The notes under the pieces were generated by a model. That model ran no database searches, was not told the DNA's origin, and saw only the letters and a list, made by a program, of their open reading frames with translations. From the NCBI RefSeq assembly GCF_900094625.1, contig NZ_FMAJ01000003.1, forward strand, positions 186,001 through 250,000: a DNA stretch of 64,000 bases, given 5' to 3'. This stretch comes from Rhizobium aethiopicum (GTDB lineage: Bacteria > Pseudomonadota > Alphaproteobacteria > Rhizobiales > Rhizobiaceae). A program made the position numbers and the translations under genes. Shown here piece by piece: positions 8,875 to 18,747 of the stretch; positions within the stretch are counted from its first letter, which is position 1; each line of letters begins with the position of its first letter.

Positions 8875-11781
8875 ATGCAGACGAAACGTGAGGCGAGCCC
8901 CGATCCGGCAGCCCGTCATGAACAGGAAACCATCCCTGTGAGAGCGATGCGCGACCTCGATTTCTCGGAAATCCTCGACGCCGGGCTGCTGCAGAAACAG
9001 TGTGACGCCGTTGCCGAAGCCAATCGGAATCGGCCCGACATCATGCGCGCGGATCTTCTGGCGGCGCTGAAAAAGGCCAGCACGGAAGGCCGGCAGAAGG
9101 CGCGCGAGGCTCTTGCGGCCGACGGCAGCGGTCTCAACTGCGCCTATCGGATTTCCTGGCTGCAGGACCAGATCATCACTGTCCTCTACAATTTCGCCAC
9201 CGCCCATATCTTTCCGCTGCAGAAGGACAAGTTCGCGGTCACCGCCGTCGGCGGCTACGGCCGCGACACGCTGGCGCCGGGCTCCGATATCGACCTGCTC
9301 TTCCTGTTCCTGCCGAGGCCGGCGGAGGAAACGCACAAGGCGGTCGAGTTCATGCTCTACGTGCTATGGGACATGGGCTTCAAGGTCGGCCATGCTACCC
9401 GCACGGTGGAGGAATGCATCGCGCTTGCCAAGTCAGACATGACGATCCGAACCGCCATCCTTGAGATGCGCTATATCTGCGGTCTGCAGCGGCTGGAAAC
9501 CGAGCTGGAGGCCCGTTTCGACAAGGAAATCGTCACCGGCACCGGCCCCGAATTCATTGCCGCCAAACTGGCCGAGCGCGACGAGCGCCACCGCAAGGCA
9601 GGCGACACGCGCTATCTCGTCGAGCCGAATGTCAAGGAGGGCAAGGGCGGGCTTCGCGACCTGCACACGCTGTTCTGGATCTCGAAATATTATTACCATG
9701 TGCGCGACCAGGCGGAGCTGGTCAAGCTCGGCGTCTTGTCGAAGCACGAATACCGGCTGCTTGAGAAAGCCGATGATTTTCTCTGGGCGGTGCGCTGCCA
9801 TATGCACTTCCTGACCGGCAAGGCAGAGGAGCGCCTGTCCTTCGACATCCAGCGCGAGATCGCCGAAGCCTTCGGTTATCACACCCGCCCGGGCCTCTCG
9901 GCCGTCGAGCGCTTCATGAAGCATTATTTCCTGGTTGCCAAGGATGTCGGCGATTTGACCCGCATCCTCTGCGCCGCCCTCGAAGACCAGCAGGCCAAGT
10001 CAATCCCCGGCCTGACCGGCGTCATCAGCCGCTTCACCCATCGCAACCGCAAGATTGCAGGGAGCGTCGAATTCGTCGAAGACCGCGGCCGCATCGCTCT
10101 CGCCAACGCCGATGTCTTCAAGCGCGATCCGGTCAGCATCATCCGGCTCTTCCACGTCGCCGATATCAACGGGCTGGAATTTCATCCGGACGCGCTGAAA
10201 CGCGTCACCCGTTCGCTCGCGCTGATCGACAACAGGCTCAGGGAAAACGACGAAGCGAACCGCCTGTTCATGTCGATCCTGACGTCGAAGCGCGACCCGG
10301 CGCTGATCCTACGGCGGATGAACGAAGCGGGCGTGCTCGGCCGTTTCATCCCCGAATTCGGCAAGATCGTCGCGATGATGCAGTTCAATATGTATCACCA
10401 TTATACCGTCGACGAGCATCTGATCCGCACCGTCGAGGTTCTCTCCGAGATCGACAAGTCACGCTCGGAGGATCTGCATCCGCTCGCCAACAAGCTGATC
10501 TCCGGGGTAGAGGACCGCGAGGCCCTCTATCTCGCCGTTCTGCTCCATGACATCGCCAAGGGCCGCCAGGAGGATCATTCGATTGCCGGCGCCCGCGTCG
10601 CCCGCAAGCTCTGCGCCCGCTTCGGCCTATCGCAGAAGCAGACGGAACTGGTCGTCTGGCTCATCGAGGAGCATCTGACGATGTCGATGGTGGCGCAGAC
10701 CCGCGACCTCACCGACCGCAAGACCATCATCGACTTCGCCGACCGCGTGCAGTCGCTCGACCGGTTGAAGATGCTTCTGATCCTGACGATCTGCGATATT
10801 CGCGCCGTCGGCCCCGGCGTCTGGAACGGCTGGAAGGGTCAGCTTCTGCGTACGCTCTATTACGAAACCGAGCTGCTGCTGGCCGGCGGCTTTTCCGAGG
10901 TTTCGCGCAAGGAGCGTGCCCATGCCGCCGCCGATGCGCTGCGCGGCGCGCTTTCCGACTGGAGCCAGAAGGACCGCAACACCTATACCAAGCTGCACTA
11001 CCAGCCCTACCTGCTCTCTGTACCGTTGGAAGACCAGCTCCGCCACGCCCAGTTCATCCGCCAGGCCGACAAGGCAGGCCAGGCGCTCGCCACTATGGTG
11101 CGCACCGACAGCTTCCACGCCATCACCGAAATCACCGTGCTGTCGCCCGACCATCCGCGCCTGCTTGCCGTCATCGCCGGCGCCTGTGCTGCGGCCGGCG
11201 CCAACATCGTTGACGCACAGATCTTCACGACATCGGACGGACGTGCGCTCGACACGATTCATGTCAGCCGCGAATTTGCCGACGATGCCGATGAGTTGCG
11301 CCGCGCCGCCACGATCGGCCGGATGATCGAGGACGTGCTGTCCGGCCGCAAGCGCCTGCCCGAGGTCATCGCCACGCGCGCACGCAACCGCAAGAAAAGC
11401 AAGGCCTTCGTCATTCCCCCGTCGGTCAACATCACCAACAGCCTGTCGAACAAGTTCACCGTCATCGAGGTGGAATGCCTCGACCGGCCCGGCCTCTTGT
11501 CGGAGATAACAGCAGTGCTCTCCGATCTGTCACTCGACATCCAGTCGGCGCGCATCACCACCTTCGGCGAGAAGGTTATCGACACCTTCTATGTCACCGA
11601 CCTCGTCGGCCAGAAGATTTCAGGTGACAGCAAGCGCGCCAATATCACCGCCCGGATGAAGGCCGTGATGGCCGAGGAGCAGGACGAGCTGCGCGAGCGC
11701 ATGCCGTCGGGCATCATCGCACCCGCCGCCACCGCCCGGACGTCGCCCGCAGCCGAAAAGAAAGCCGATTCCCCCGCATGA
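8875..11781 (+). CDS. glnD: [Protein-PII] uridylyltransferase/uridylyl-removing enzyme GlnD
   Basis: Nitrogen sensor that uridylylates PII proteins when glutamine is low and removes UMP when it is high. 968 residues: nucleotidyltransferase domain with [18 protein letters not shown] (about residues 123-140), PII-uridylyltransferase insert, HD domain with the metal-binding LLHDIAKG and following His (about 558-575), and two C-terminal ACT domains (beginning near 755 and 862) that bind glutamine. The first about 25 residues are poorly conserved in general and an internal start is possible. Ten bases separate it from murJ, suggesting cotranscription. Confidence 0.96.
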   Translation: MQTKREASPDPAARHEQETIPVRAMRDLDFSEILDAGLLQKQCDAVAEANRNRPDIMRADLLAALKKASTEGRQKAREALAADGSGLNCAYRISWLQDQIITVLYNFATAHIFPLQKDKFAVTAVGGYGRDTLAPGSDIDLLFLFLPRPAEETHKAVEFMLYVLWDMGFKVGHATRTVEECIALAKSDMTIRTAILEMRYICGLQRLETELEARFDKEIVTGTGPEFIAAKLAERDERHRKAGDTRYLVEPNVKEGKGGLRDLHTLFWISKYYYHVRDQAELVKLGVLSKHEYRLLEKADDFLWAVRCHMHFLTGKAEERLSFDIQREIAEAFGYHTRPGLSAVERFMKHYFLVAKDVGDLTRILCAALEDQQAKSIPGLTGVISRFTHRNRKIAGSVEFVEDRGRIALANADVFKRDPVSIIRLFHVADINGLEFHPDALKRVTRSLALIDNRLRENDEANRLFMSILTSKRDPALILRRMNEAGVLGRFIPEFGKIVAMMQFNMYHHYTVDEHLIRTVEVLSEIDKSRSEDLHPLANKLISGVEDREALYLAVLLHDIAKGRQEDHSIAGARVARKLCARFGLSQKQTELVVWLIEEHLTMSMVAQTRDLTDRKTIIDFADRVQSLDRLKMLLILTICDIRAVGPGVWNGWKGQLLRTLYYETELLLAGGFSEVSRKERAHAAADALRGALSDWSQKDRNTYTKLHYQPYLLSVPLEDQLRHAQFIRQADKAGQALATMVRTDSFHAITEITVLSPDHPRLLAVIAGACAAAGANIVDAQIFTTSDGRALDTIHVSREFADDADELRRAATIGRMIEDVLSGRKRLPEVIATRARNRKKSKAFVIPPSVNITNSLSNKFTVIEVECLDRPGLLSEITAVLSDLSLDIQSARITTFGEKVIDTFYVTDLVGQKISGDSKRANITARMKAVMAEEQDELRERMPSGIIAPAATARTSPAAEKKADSPA

Positions 11782-11791
11782 GCCCGCAAGC

Positions 11792-13372
11792 ATGAGCCTC
11801 GTTAAAAAATTCGCGACCGTCGGCGGCGCCACCCTCGGCAGCCGTATCTTCGGCTTCGCCCGTGAAACGCTGATGGCGGCAGCACTCGGCACCGGGCCGA
11901 TGGCGGACGTCTTCTACGCCGCCTTCCGCTTTCCGAACCTCTTTCGCCGGCTGTTTGCCGAGGGCGCCTTTAACGCCGCCTTCGTGCCGCTCTTTGCCAA
12001 GGAGATCGAGGCGAACGGCACGGAAGGGGCCAAGCGTTTTTCGGAAGAAGTCTTCGGCGTGCTGTTTTCGGTGCTGCTCCTCATCACTATCGTGATGGAG
12101 CTCTCGATGCCGCTCCTGGTGCGCTTCATCATCGCGCCGGGTTTTGCCGACGACCCCGAGAAATTCTCGATCACCATCCGCATGGCGGCCGTGATGTTCC
12201 CCTACCTGATGTGCATGTCGCTGACGGCGATGATGAGCGGCATGCTGAATTCGCTGCATCATTTCTTCGCCGCCGCCATCGCTCCAGTCTTCCTCAACGT
12301 GGTGATGATCGGGGCGCTGTTTTATGCGCTCTATACCGGCGCCGATCCGCTGGCGACGGCCTGGTATCTCTCCTGGGGCGTTCTTGCCGCCGGTGTGCTG
12401 CAGCTCGCCGTTGTCTATATCGGCGTGCTGGCGGCCGGGATGAGCATCGGCTTCCGGTTTCCGAAAATGACTGCGAATGTCAAGCGGCTGCTGATCCTCG
12501 CGGTGCCGGCCGCCGTCACCGGCGGCATCACCCAGATCAACCAGCTGATCGGCCAGGCGATCGCCTCCTCCCGCGACGGCGCAATCGCAGCGCTGCAATA
12601 TGCCGACCGCATCTATCAGCTGCCGCTCGGCGTTGTCGGCGTCGCCGTCGGCATCGTGCTGCTGCCGGAACTGGCCAGAGCACTGAAGGGCGGGGCGCTG
12701 CGGGAGGCCGCAAACCTGCAGAACCGCTCGATCGAATTCGTGCTGTTCCTAACGATCCCCGCCGCCTTCGCGCTCTGGATCCTCTCCGACGAAATCATCC
12801 GCGTGCTCTACGAGCGCGGCGCCTTCCATCAGGAAAACACCGCAGTTGTCGGCTCGATCCTGGCGGTCTACGGCATCGGCCTGCCGGCCTTCGTGCTGAT
12901 CAAGGCGCTGCAGCCGGGCTTTTATGCGCGCGAGGACACCAAGACGCCAATGCGCTTCTCGGCGATCGCGGTTGCGACCAATTGCGCCACGGCGCTCACC
13001 CTCTTCCCCTATATGGGCGCGCCCGGCATCGCCGTTGCCGAAGCCACCGCCGGCTGGATCAGCACCGTGCTGCTGTTCAGCACGCTTTTGCGCCGCGGCC
13101 ATCTCACATGGGAATGGGCGCTGGCAAAACGCACCGTCCTGTTGATCGTCGCTGCTGCAGTGATGGGGGCAGCCATCGTCTTCCTCAAGCAGTATTTTGC
13201 GCCCTGGCTTGCCTCCGGCGCGCCGCTTCTGACCAAGATCGGAACGCTGGGCCTGCTGATCGCGATCTCCATGCTTGTCTATTTCGCCGCCGCCTTTCTC
13301 ATCGGTGGAGCGGATCTCGGCATGATAAGGCGCAATCTGAACCGCAAGCCGGCGCCGGCAAAGGACGGGTGA
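11792..13372 (+). CDS. murJ: Lipid II flippase MurJ (MviN)
   Basis: Polytopic inner-membrane protein of 526 residues that moves lipid II across the membrane for peptidoglycan synthesis. Some 13-14 hydrophobic segments can be traced; N-terminal motif GSRIFGFARETLMAA and the loop FRFPNLFRRLFAEGAFNAAFVPLF are typical of MviN/MurJ. Start is the ATG just after the glnD stop. The glnD-murJ pairing is common in alphaproteobacteria. Confidence 0.95.
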   Translation: MSLVKKFATVGGATLGSRIFGFARETLMAAALGTGPMADVFYAAFRFPNLFRRLFAEGAFNAAFVPLFAKEIEANGTEGAKRFSEEVFGVLFSVLLLITIVMELSMPLLVRFIIAPGFADDPEKFSITIRMAAVMFPYLMCMSLTAMMSGMLNSLHHFFAAAIAPVFLNVVMIGALFYALYTGADPLATAWYLSWGVLAAGVLQLAVVYIGVLAAGMSIGFRFPKMTANVKRLLILAVPAAVTGGITQINQLIGQAIASSRDGAIAALQYADRIYQLPLGVVGVAVGIVLLPELARALKGGALREAANLQNRSIEFVLFLTIPAAFALWILSDEIIRVLYERGAFHQENTAVVGSILAVYGIGLPAFVLIKALQPGFYAREDTKTPMRFSAIAVATNCATALTLFPYMGAPGIAVAEATAGWISTVLLFSTLLRRGHLTWEWALAKRTVLLIVAAAVMGAAIVFLKQYFAPWLASGAPLLTKIGTLGLLIAISMLVYFAAAFLIGGADLGMIRRNLNRKPAPAKDG

Positions 13373-13398
13373 GGCCGGTCGTACCGCCGTGACGCTGA

Positions 13399-13803
13399 CT
13401 ACTTTATGGCTGTGGCTTGCGACCAGACAACCATCCATCGTTCGTCATGCCGCTCATACGTGTCAGTGTGCCAGTAGTCGTTGATGGCGACTTTGTGGCC
13501 GCCGAAGACAACCTCCAGCTGAGCACGATACCGAAGAACGGCGACCCCGTCATAAAGGCGCACGGCAATGTCAGTGGGCTGCCAGACTAGGTATTTGATC
13601 TGCCCGGAGGCGATCGCACCAAGATATTCCTGCTTTGAAAGCGCGGCACCGATTGGCGTTATCAGCTGGAAGTCCGGAGCATGAAGCTGATGCGCCCGAA
13701 CAATATCGGCGTTCACCAGGGCACGCAGCCTCGCACGCTCCGTTTCGCGAAGAAGGTTGGCCTCACTGATCGGTGAGGATGCGTCTACGGTCGGGATGGT
13801 CAT
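13399..13803 (-). CDS. NTF2-like/DUF4440 (SnoaL-type) protein
   Basis: 134-residue protein of the small alpha+beta cone fold: an N-terminal helix (RETERARLRALVNADIVRAHQLHAPDFQLITP), a strand-rich centre and a C-terminal YERHDERWMVVWSQ strand typical of DUF4440 proteins. Such proteins bind or isomerise small hydrophobic molecules; no substrate can be named. It is on the same strand as the SDR gene downstream of the TetR palindrome, with 134 bases between, so it may be the last gene of that operon. No signal peptide. Confidence 0.7.
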   Translation of the reverse strand: MTIPTVDASSPISEANLLRETERARLRALVNADIVRAHQLHAPDFQLITPIGAALSKQEYLGAIASGQIKYLVWQPTDIAVRLYDGVAVLRYRAQLEVVFGGHKVAINDYWHTDTYERHDERWMVVWSQATAIK

Positions 13804-13937
13804 GTCCGTTCTCCAATTGAAAGCTAAGGATCAATGCAATTTTCCCAGGAGAGGCGGCGACCATGATGCAGTCACTGGCCGTCGCGTTGCCGGGTATCGC
13901 TCTAACTTGAATCTACCGCATCTTGCTTTCCGAAGCG

Positions 13938-14978
13938 CTAGGTCGGCACCAATCCCAAGTCGATGAGACTTTGAGCGCTGGCGCGGATACATTGCTCTTC
14001 TGGGCGTGAGCGCCACCCGAGGACGCTGTGGGCTTTTGCTGCACTGACACTGAGATCGCGATTGAGCTCATGAACAATAGTTCGTGCATTGGGGTCGGAT
14101 TGCGCCATGACCCTGACGATCTCGTCAGAGACGTCGCCGGACGGCAGACGGGAAGCATGGTCGGGAAAGGAATGGGCAAGAATAGCCACCAGCTCCTTGA
14201 GCCAGAAAAACCGTCCACCGATGATGAACCGTTGGCCGCCGGCAGCAGGATTGGTCATCGCTCGAATGTGGGCATCGGCGGTATCGCGCACATCCACGAC
14301 GGAAAAGCCAAAACGCGGGATACCGTTGAATCGTCCGGTCATCAAATGGTGGATCAATCCAACAGACGTCCCGAAATTCGGCCCAAGCAATGGCCCGAGG
14401 ATCACGCTTGGGTTGATCACGGTCAGATCGAGACCGACTTCGTGGGCAAAGGCCCAGGCAGCCCGCTCCGTCAGCGTCTTGGATTTGTAATAGGGCGTTG
14501 CCCGCGAGCTTTCCGGGTCGGTCCAATTCTCTTCGGTAAAGGGCGCCTGCCCGTCGCCATGGTTGGTGGCAGCTATGGAGGATGTCAGAACCACACGTTT
14601 GACTCGTGCCCGATTCGCCTCGCGAAGCACGCGCAACGCACCATCGCGGGCGGTCCGGATCAGGGCATTTTCATTCTCGGGATATCCCGGAGGGAAAGGC
14701 GATGCGGTATGAATGACATAGTCGCACCCTTCGACAGCCGCGGCCCAACCGCCATCGCTGTCAAGATCAGCCTGCACCAAACTCAGGTTCTGCAGTTGCC
14801 CGTCGGTGTGCGTTCCAAGCTGAGTTACTATCGCAGCGCTTGTACTGATACGGCGCAGACTTCCTCTGACCCGATACCCCTGCTTGAGCAATTGCAAGGC
14901 AATGTGGCCAGCGAGAAATCCGCCAATGCCGGTCACCAGTACGGTGGAATCACTAGAATTATCTGACTTGATACTCAC
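13938..14978 (-). CDS. Extended short-chain dehydrogenase (dihydroflavonol-reductase-like)
   Basis: NAD(P)-dependent reductase of about 346 residues. The Rossmann motif TGIGGFLAG is near the N-terminus, the catalytic YYKSK (YxxxK) is in the centre and the family's HTASPFP motif is present. The GTG at 14978 is preferred because AGGAG lies 6 bases before it; another in-frame GTG lies at 14999. The closest general group is dihydroflavonol 4-reductase/cinnamoyl-CoA reductase/carbonyl reductase-like, so an aldehyde or ketone substrate is likely but unknown. The gene is divergent from the TetR gene with a palindrome between, so TetR control is likely. Confidence 0.8.
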   Translation of the reverse strand: MSIKSDNSSDSTVLVTGIGGFLAGHIALQLLKQGYRVRGSLRRISTSAAIVTQLGTHTDGQLQNLSLVQADLDSDGGWAAAVEGCDYVIHTASPFPPGYPENENALIRTARDGALRVLREANRARVKRVVLTSSIAATNHGDGQAPFTEENWTDPESSRATPYYKSKTLTERAAWAFAHEVGLDLTVINPSVILGPLLGPNFGTSVGLIHHLMTGRFNGIPRFGFSVVDVRDTADAHIRAMTNPAAGGQRFIIGGRFFWLKELVAILAHSFPDHASRLPSGDVSDEIVRVMAQSDPNARTIVHELNRDLSVSAAKAHSVLGWRSRPEEQCIRASAQSLIDLGLVPT

Positions 14979-15018
14979 GGGTATCTCCTGATTGCGCACC
15001 GATGCGCCGCTATCGCAT

Positions 15019-15043
15019 TAGACAGATAATCATTATTTGTCTA
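15019..15043. promoter_or_regulatory. 25-bp palindrome, probable TetR operator
   Basis: Arms TAGACAGATAAT and ATTATTTGTCTA flank a single central C; 11 of 12 arm positions pair. The site lies in the 108-base gap between the divergent SDR and TetR genes, 41 bases from the SDR start and 44 from the TetR start, where it could block both promoters. The size and symmetry suit a TetR-family dimer. Confidence 0.75.
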
Positions 15044-15086
15044 CTCGTCTTTTGACAGCATGGTCACGAAATGACAATCTGTCCAA

Positions 15087-15698
15087 ATGACGCAGAATGA
15101 CCGAAAAATTTCCCAAATCCTGGATGCTGCCTTGCCTGTGTTCGTGCGGTTTGGCTTTCGCAAGACTGCCATGGCCGACATTGCGCGCGCCGCAGGAATT
15201 TCGCGAGCATCGCTCTATCTGAGCTTCAACAGCAAGGAAGAGCTTTTCCGAGCCGGTTCCATGCGAGCGCATACTCGCGCACTGGATAAGGTGGCAGCGG
15301 CTCTGGCAGGACAGCGAAACAACACCTTTGACCGCATGGAAATGGCCATAGCGGTGTTTCAGCGGGAATTAATCGCCCCTTTTGGCAACAGTTCCGATGC
15401 AGAAGAACTGTTTGCCGCCAATATGGCCTTGGCTGCGGATATCACACTCGACGCGCGGGCACGACTATTGACTATGCTGACACAGACGCTGAATGCCGCC
15501 GCGGAAACCAAGGAAATCGATCTCGAACCGCTGCAGGCCTCGCCTGTACAACTGGCCAATATCATGATGGCTGCAATGGATGGGATCAAACACGCGCAAT
15601 GGAATGGTTCCAGCCTTGATGAGGATACAAAATTATTCATGCGCCTCCTACGGGTGGCGGTGACGCCCCGGAGCGACCAATCGAGCCAGTCGCGGTAG
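15087..15698 (+). CDS. TetR/AcrR family transcriptional regulator
   Basis: 203-residue regulator. N-terminal helix-turn-helix of TetR type (about residues 10-56: ILDAALPVFVRFGFRKTAMADIARAAG, then SRASLYLSFNSKEELF), followed by an all-helical ligand domain. It probably represses the divergent SDR gene and itself through the 15019-15043 palindrome. The inducer is unknown. The base composition of this gene and the SDR gene is a little more AT-rich than the core genes around them, in keeping with a mobile accessory pair. Confidence 0.88.
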   Translation: MTQNDRKISQILDAALPVFVRFGFRKTAMADIARAAGISRASLYLSFNSKEELFRAGSMRAHTRALDKVAAALAGQRNNTFDRMEMAIAVFQRELIAPFGNSSDAEELFAANMALAADITLDARARLLTMLTQTLNAAAETKEIDLEPLQASPVQLANIMMAAMDGIKHAQWNGSSLDEDTKLFMRLLRVAVTPRSDQSSQSR

Positions 15699-15765
15699 GT
15701 CTTCTCACCGCCGCCCAATCGGCGACCCTTAAAGCGGAATGGTAAAACGCGGGCCGAATGATTCC

Positions 15766-16194
15766 TCAGCAGTCGACCCATCGCCTCGGCGCCCCGACAT
15801 CGACATGGACGATGCCGTTGCAATAGGTGCCGATGCCGCCGATTCCGGGCGCGCTTCTTGCGGCAGCGACGATCGTTTTCTCCGAGAGGCCGGGGATCCT
15901 GATATCGGCAGCCAGGCATTTTCCGTGCAGGGAGCCGTGGCGGCGGGGATGCGGCCGGTGGCCCGAGGTTATCATCGGCCGGCGGCCGGTCTTTGCGGCG
16001 ATATGTGACAGGACTGCGCGAAGACGCGCGGGAAAACAGCCGGCACGGACGCTGACGGTTTGGACCGTGTAGGCAAGGCGTGCCTCATGCTTGGAAAGAT
16101 GAATCGCCGGCCTCTTGCTGTCTTGACCGACGGCGCCGGTTGCGGATTGTAGGGCGAAAAGGCCTGCCATGGCGAGCAAACTGACGTTGTGCAT
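15766..16194 (-). CDS. Exported M15-type peptidase-like (DUF882/YcbK-like) protein
   Basis: 142-residue protein with an N-terminal signal peptide (about 1-23, cleavage after TGAVGQ-type region) and a C-terminal domain carrying SGHRPHPRRHGSLHGKCLAADI and a later HVDVG. The spaced His and Asp residues (H..G..AD, HVD) are the zinc ligands of the M15A D-Ala-D-Ala carboxypeptidase fold. A periplasmic murein-related role is likely. Start ATG follows GGAGGGG. It stands alone, convergent with the TetR gene. Confidence 0.75.
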   Translation of the reverse strand: MHNVSLLAMAGLFALQSATGAVGQDSKRPAIHLSKHEARLAYTVQTVSVRAGCFPARLRAVLSHIAAKTGRRPMITSGHRPHPRRHGSLHGKCLAADIRIPGLSEKTIVAAARSAPGIGGIGTYCNGIVHVDVGAPRRWVDC

Positions 16195-16382
16195 GGTCCC
16201 CTCCGGGCGGTTAGCCTGGCGACCGATCGGCCGCCAGCGCGCGGGCGAGGATTTTCAGTTCAATAAAAGCTTTTCTGTGAAATTTTATACTCAATTTGAA
16301 CTAGAGGCGCTGATCAATTCGGCTTAAAAATGAGCCTTCCTCGCGTTCTAGGTGGAATAAACATCCAAACCAGGGGGTCCGC

Positions 16383-16781
16383 ATGACGATTCAGTCTCTA
16401 TTCCTCGTCACCCTTGTCGTCGACGATTACGAGCGTGCCAAGACATTTTATTGCGATGGCCTCGGTTTCGACTGCCTTCAGGACGAGCCGCAGCCAGAGG
16501 GCAAACGGTGGGTGGTCGTGAAACCGAAAGGTGGGGATGGCGCCGCCTTTCTGCTGGCGCAGGCGGCAAACGAGACGCAGCGCGCGGCCATCGGCAACCA
16601 GACGGGCGGTCGCGTCGGCTTTTTCCTGAAGACCGACGATTTCGCGCGCGATCATGCCGCAATGCTCAGCGCCGGCGTGCGCTTTCTGGAAGAGCCGCGG
16701 CATGAGGTTTACGGGACGGTCGCGGTCTTTGCGGATCCCTATGGCAACACCTTCGATCTGATCCAGCATGCCGCAGCCTGA
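16383..16781 (+). CDS. VOC (glyoxalase/bleomycin-resistance) family protein
   Basis: 132-residue vicinal-oxygen-chelate protein with two beta-alpha-beta modules: LVVDDYERAKTFYCDGLGF at the start, and VFADPYGNTFDLIQ at the end. A GGGGG-type ribosome-binding site precedes the ATG. Members include glyoxalases, dioxygenases and antibiotic-binding proteins; none can be chosen here. It is monocistronic by spacing, with an AT-rich upstream region holding its promoter. Confidence 0.8.
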   Translation: MTIQSLFLVTLVVDDYERAKTFYCDGLGFDCLQDEPQPEGKRWVVVKPKGGDGAAFLLAQAANETQRAAIGNQTGGRVGFFLKTDDFARDHAAMLSAGVRFLEEPRHEVYGTVAVFADPYGNTFDLIQHAAA

Positions 16782-16847
16782 ACCCCTTGATTGCGGCGGG
16801 TTGCCCGTGCATAAGCCGCGGCGTTAGCAACATAGGCGAAGAAACCC

Positions 16848-16945
16848 GCTGCATAATTCCTAAACCGGAATCGAATTAGGAATTATGCAGCAAATCGAAA
16901 TGTTACAGCGTCCTTTGCGCGTCTGAAAAGACGCGCGGCGCTGTA
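16848..16945. repeat. Composite rhizobial palindromic repeat before trpS
   Basis: Two hairpins lie side by side. The first is a perfect 15-base inverted repeat, GCTGCATAATTCCTA at 16848-16862 and its complement at 16877-16891, around 14 bases. The second pairs TACAGCG (16904-16910) and CGCGTCT (16918-16924) with AGACGCG (16929-16935) and CGCTGTA (16939-16945) around GAAA. From memory this two-part sequence is dispersed through R. etli and R. leguminosarum intergenic regions. Here it ends 28 bases before the trpS start, so it probably lies in the trpS leader. Confidence 0.7.
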
Positions 16946-16973
16946 GGCCCTCCACCAGCCTATTGAGGACGAC

Positions 16974-18038
16974 ATGAGCGAATTCAAGAAACTCGTATTC
17001 TCCGGCGTGCAGCCGACCGGCAATCTGCATCTCGGCAACTATCTCGGCGCGATCCGCCGGTTCGTGGCGCTGCAGGAAGGCAATGACTGCATCTATTGCG
17101 TCGTCGACATGCATGCGCTCACCGCCCAGCTGGTGCACGAGGACATGCCGAGCCAGACGCGCTCGATCGCCGCCGCCTTCATCGCCGCCGGCATCGATCC
17201 GGAAAAACATATCGTCTTCAACCAGTCGGCCGTTCCGCAGCATGCGGAACTTGCCTGGATCTTCAATTGCGTCGCCCGCATTGGCTGGATGAACCGCATG
17301 ACGCAGTTCAAGGACAAGGCAGGCAAGGACCGCGAGCAGGCTTCGCTCGGTCTCTACGCCTATCCGAGCCTGATGGCTGCCGACATTCTCGTCTACCGCG
17401 CCACCCATGTGCCGGTTGGCGAGGACCAGAAGCAGCATCTGGAGCTTGCCCGCGACATCGCGATGAAGTTCAACCTCGATTATGCCGAGCATATTCGCAA
17501 GAGCGGCTACGGCATCGACATCACCGTCGGCGACGAGCCGGTGCATGCCTATTTCCCGATGGTCGAACCGCTGATCGGCGGACCGGCGCCGCGCGTCATG
17601 TCGCTGCGCGACGGCACCAAGAAAATGTCAAAGTCCGATCCCTCCGACCTTTCGCGCATCAATCTGATGGACGACGAGGAGGCGATCTCGAAGAAGATCC
17701 GCAAAGCCAAGACTGATCCGGACGGCTTGCCGAGCGAGGTCGACGGACTGCAGGGCCGGCCGGAAGCCGACAATCTGGTGGCGATCTATGCGGCGCTCGC
17801 CGACAAATCGAAGGCAGAGGTGCTGGCCGAATTCGGCGGCCAGCAATTCTCCGTCTTCAAGCCGGCGCTGGTCGATCTCGCCATCCATGTGCTGGCGCCG
17901 ATCACCGGCGAGATGCGCCGGTTGATGGCCGATACCAGCCATATCGATGCGATCCTGCGCAATGGCGGCGAACGGGCGAGAGCCCGAGCCGAGGCGACGA
18001 TGAGCCAGGTGCGCGACGTCATCGGCTTCCTTTACTGA
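16974..18038 (+). CDS. trpS: Tryptophanyl-tRNA synthetase
   Basis: Charges tRNA-Trp. 354 residues, class I synthetase with the HIGH-type motif in [13 protein letters not shown] (about 14-26) and KMSKS in [12 protein letters not shown] (about 211-222). Length is normal for bacterial TrpRS. The leader contains the composite palindromic repeat, not a trp-codon leader peptide. It begins the long same-strand run to trmB. Confidence 0.97.
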   Translation: MSEFKKLVFSGVQPTGNLHLGNYLGAIRRFVALQEGNDCIYCVVDMHALTAQLVHEDMPSQTRSIAAAFIAAGIDPEKHIVFNQSAVPQHAELAWIFNCVARIGWMNRMTQFKDKAGKDREQASLGLYAYPSLMAADILVYRATHVPVGEDQKQHLELARDIAMKFNLDYAEHIRKSGYGIDITVGDEPVHAYFPMVEPLIGGPAPRVMSLRDGTKKMSKSDPSDLSRINLMDDEEAISKKIRKAKTDPDGLPSEVDGLQGRPEADNLVAIYAALADKSKAEVLAEFGGQQFSVFKPALVDLAIHVLAPITGEMRRLMADTSHIDAILRNGGERARARAEATMSQVRDVIGFLY

Positions 18039-18146
18039 GACGCATATTCGCTTCTGGCTTCGGGTGAGAGGCGGATCTTGCTCAGAGGCAGAGGCGCGAA
18101 AAACTGCGCTTGCAATTTTTCCGCTTCGGGTGTCAGAGTCCGCGCC

Positions 18147-18638
18147 ATGGTATCGAAGCGACTCTCACGGCTCGAAGGTCATCGCCGCAAGTTCATGGCA
18201 GTGATCGACGGGACACCCGAATGCCAGCGCGCCGTTCATTATGCCGGCCGGCGCGCGAAAAATTCCAATGGCGGCCTTGTGCTGCTCTATGTGATCCCCA
18301 ACGGCGATTTCCAGCAATGGCTCGGCGTCGAGGAGATCATGCGGGCCGAGGCGCGCGAGGAGGCCGAGGCAATCGTCGCAAAGATCGCCCAGATCGTGCG
18401 AGAGACGATCGGCATCGAGCCTGAGGTCGTCATCCGCGAAGGCAGTGCGGCCGAGCAGATCAACGCCGTGATCGAGGAAGACCGCGATGTGGCCATCCTC
18501 GTTCTGGCCGCCGGCTCGGCGAAAGAGGGTCCGGGACCGCTGGTTTCGTCGGTCGCCGGACGTGGGGCGGCGTTTCCGATTCCCGTGACCGTACTGCCGG
18601 ATACGCTGACCAACGAGGAAATCGACGCCCTCTGCTGA
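18147..18638 (+). CDS. Universal stress protein (UspA family)
   Basis: 163-residue Usp-fold protein: FMAVIDGTPECQRAVHYA near the N-terminus, then the conserved VLYVIP strand and a C-terminal VLAAGSAKEGPGPLVSSVAG with the phosphate-loop-like spacing of ATP-binding Usp proteins, ending PVTVLPDTL. Start placed at ATG 18147 (MVSKRL); the frame continues upstream to 18078 without a better ribosome site. Role is stress-related but unspecified; 108 bases separate it from trpS. Confidence 0.85.
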   Translation: MVSKRLSRLEGHRRKFMAVIDGTPECQRAVHYAGRRAKNSNGGLVLLYVIPNGDFQQWLGVEEIMRAEAREEAEAIVAKIAQIVRETIGIEPEVVIREGSAAEQINAVIEEDRDVAILVLAAGSAKEGPGPLVSSVAGRGAAFPIPVTVLPDTLTNEEIDALC

Positions 18639-18747
18639 GCCTATTTCTTGAGTGCAAGTCTCTTGATTAGATCAGGCAATGGGCTTATCTTCTTTTGAAG
18701 AATTCTAAAGACGGCCGAGGTCTCGCGCCTGCCGCATGGAGAACCAG

